Source: Oasisia sp. SBJ-2009
Lineage: Eukaryota > Annelida > Polychaeta > Sabellida > Siboglinidae
Direction: 5' to 3'
Length of the DNA stretch: 64,000 nt
Assembly: GCA_964017155.1 (NCBI GenBank)
Contig: OZ024855.1
Location: forward strand, 434,001 to 498,000
Shown here: in pieces, positions 63,929 to 64,000 of the stretch
How positions within the stretch are numbered: position 1 is the first letter of the stretch
How the letters are laid out: each line of letters starts with the position of its first letter
The notes under the pieces: generated by a model
Databases searched by the model: none
Told to the model about the DNA's origin: nothing
The model's input: only the letters and a program-made list of their open reading frames with translations
Position numbers and translations under genes: made by a program

Positions 63929-64000
63929 TTGTCGTTTTCCTCGATTTGTTTCCAAAAGTTGGCAAGACGACGCGCACGGTCAGTTGGTTTCGTCGATAGA
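63929..64000. repeat. Partial monomer at right edge
   Basis: The first 72 bases of an A half, ending in GTTTCGTCGATAGA. The array clearly continues beyond the window. Confidence 0.95.

Larger units (their letters stand above)
1..64000. repeat. Satellite DNA array, 361/369-bp monomers, spans entire window
   Basis: The same roughly 365-bp unit recurs head to tail from the first to the last base with no unique interruption. Using the motif TTGTCGTTTTCCTCGATTT (followed by TTCC or, in some copies, ATTTCC) as register, there are 171 complete monomers between 300 and 63928. Their spacings are 369 (81), 361 (87) and 360 (3), plus seven 179-bp half units, which sums exactly to 63,629 bp. Base composition is near 50% GC (30 of 60 in 1441-1500). 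A long uninterrupted satellite of this kind is typical of eukaryotic centromeric, pericentromeric or subtelomeric heterochromatin. Which of these applies, and the species, cannot be told from the sequence. No inserted retrotransposon, telomeric repeat, rRNA or tRNA was seen. Confidence 0.98.

Noticed and set aside
1..64000. CRISPR array
   Set aside because: Repeats are regular, but there are no short unique spacers. The whole 361/369-bp unit is repeated, and the 49-bp box is separated by the same two sequences every time.
1..64000. rRNA, 5S, tRNA or other RNA gene clusters as the source of the repeat
   Set aside because: No tRNA cloverleaf arms, 5S internal control region or conserved rRNA core was recognised in the monomer on either strand.
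1..64000. Telomeric repeats or a subtelomere boundary
   Set aside because: No run of CCCTAAA, CCCTAA or similar was seen. The CCCTAACTG in some monomers is a single-base variant of CCCCAACTG.
1..64000. Transposable element (LTR, reverse transcriptase, transposase) inside or generating the array
   Set aside because: No long frame, terminal repeat, target-site duplication or spacing break was found. All spacing is explained by monomers and half-monomers.
1..64000. Naming the satellite from its 360-370-bp length (for example the roughly 370-bp subtelomeric plant repeats or the 359-bp fly satellite)
   Set aside because: Length alone is not evidence, and I cannot match the sequence from memory. 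The fly 359-bp family is AT-rich, unlike this roughly 50% GC unit.

Overview
The whole 64-kb window is one uninterrupted satellite-DNA array. No protein-coding gene, RNA gene, transposon, CRISPR array or unique sequence can be supported. The base unit is a 361- or 369-bp monomer. I measured monomers from the start of the motif TTGTCGTTTTCCTCGATTT that precedes TTCC (first full one at 300, last partial one at 63929). The span 300-63928 is then accounted for exactly by 81 monomers of 369 bp, 87 of 361 bp, 3 of 360 bp and 7 orphan half-monomers of 179 bp. The ends are partial monomers (1-299 and 63929-64000).

This pattern means a eukaryotic chromosome, most likely a centromeric, pericentromeric or subtelomeric heterochromatin block. 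The species and satellite family are not recognised. Each monomer is itself a diverged dimer: a 182-bp A half and a 179- or 187-bp B half. Both halves begin in the same 49-bp box, so the deep period is about 180 bp, a length common for nucleosome-sized satellites. The 361/369 difference is one 8-bp indel near the end of the B half.

Layout. Positions 1-17439 hold mixed monomers with a 2559-bp tandem duplication (break near 5519) and a 3099-bp higher-order repeat (HOR) in two tandem copies (7592-13789), followed by a rearranged tract. Positions 17440-21629 repeat 6501-10690, including a third 3099-bp copy. Positions 19991-41150 are a large tandem segmental duplication with a 12,044-bp offset. 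Its first copy contains two 1639-bp units and two 4018-bp units. The second contains three 1639-bp units and one shortened 4018-bp unit. Positions 41332-64000 form a third domain with its own private variants and two HORs, 2190 bp (x2) and 4003 bp (x2).

There are no cooperating genes. What the window records is array evolution: unequal crossing-over at several nested scales, with private point mutations, 1-bp deletions, hybrid monomers and one half-monomer deletion acting as tracers. All of this was read by eye. Copy identities are statements about the markers and frames compared, not computed percentages.
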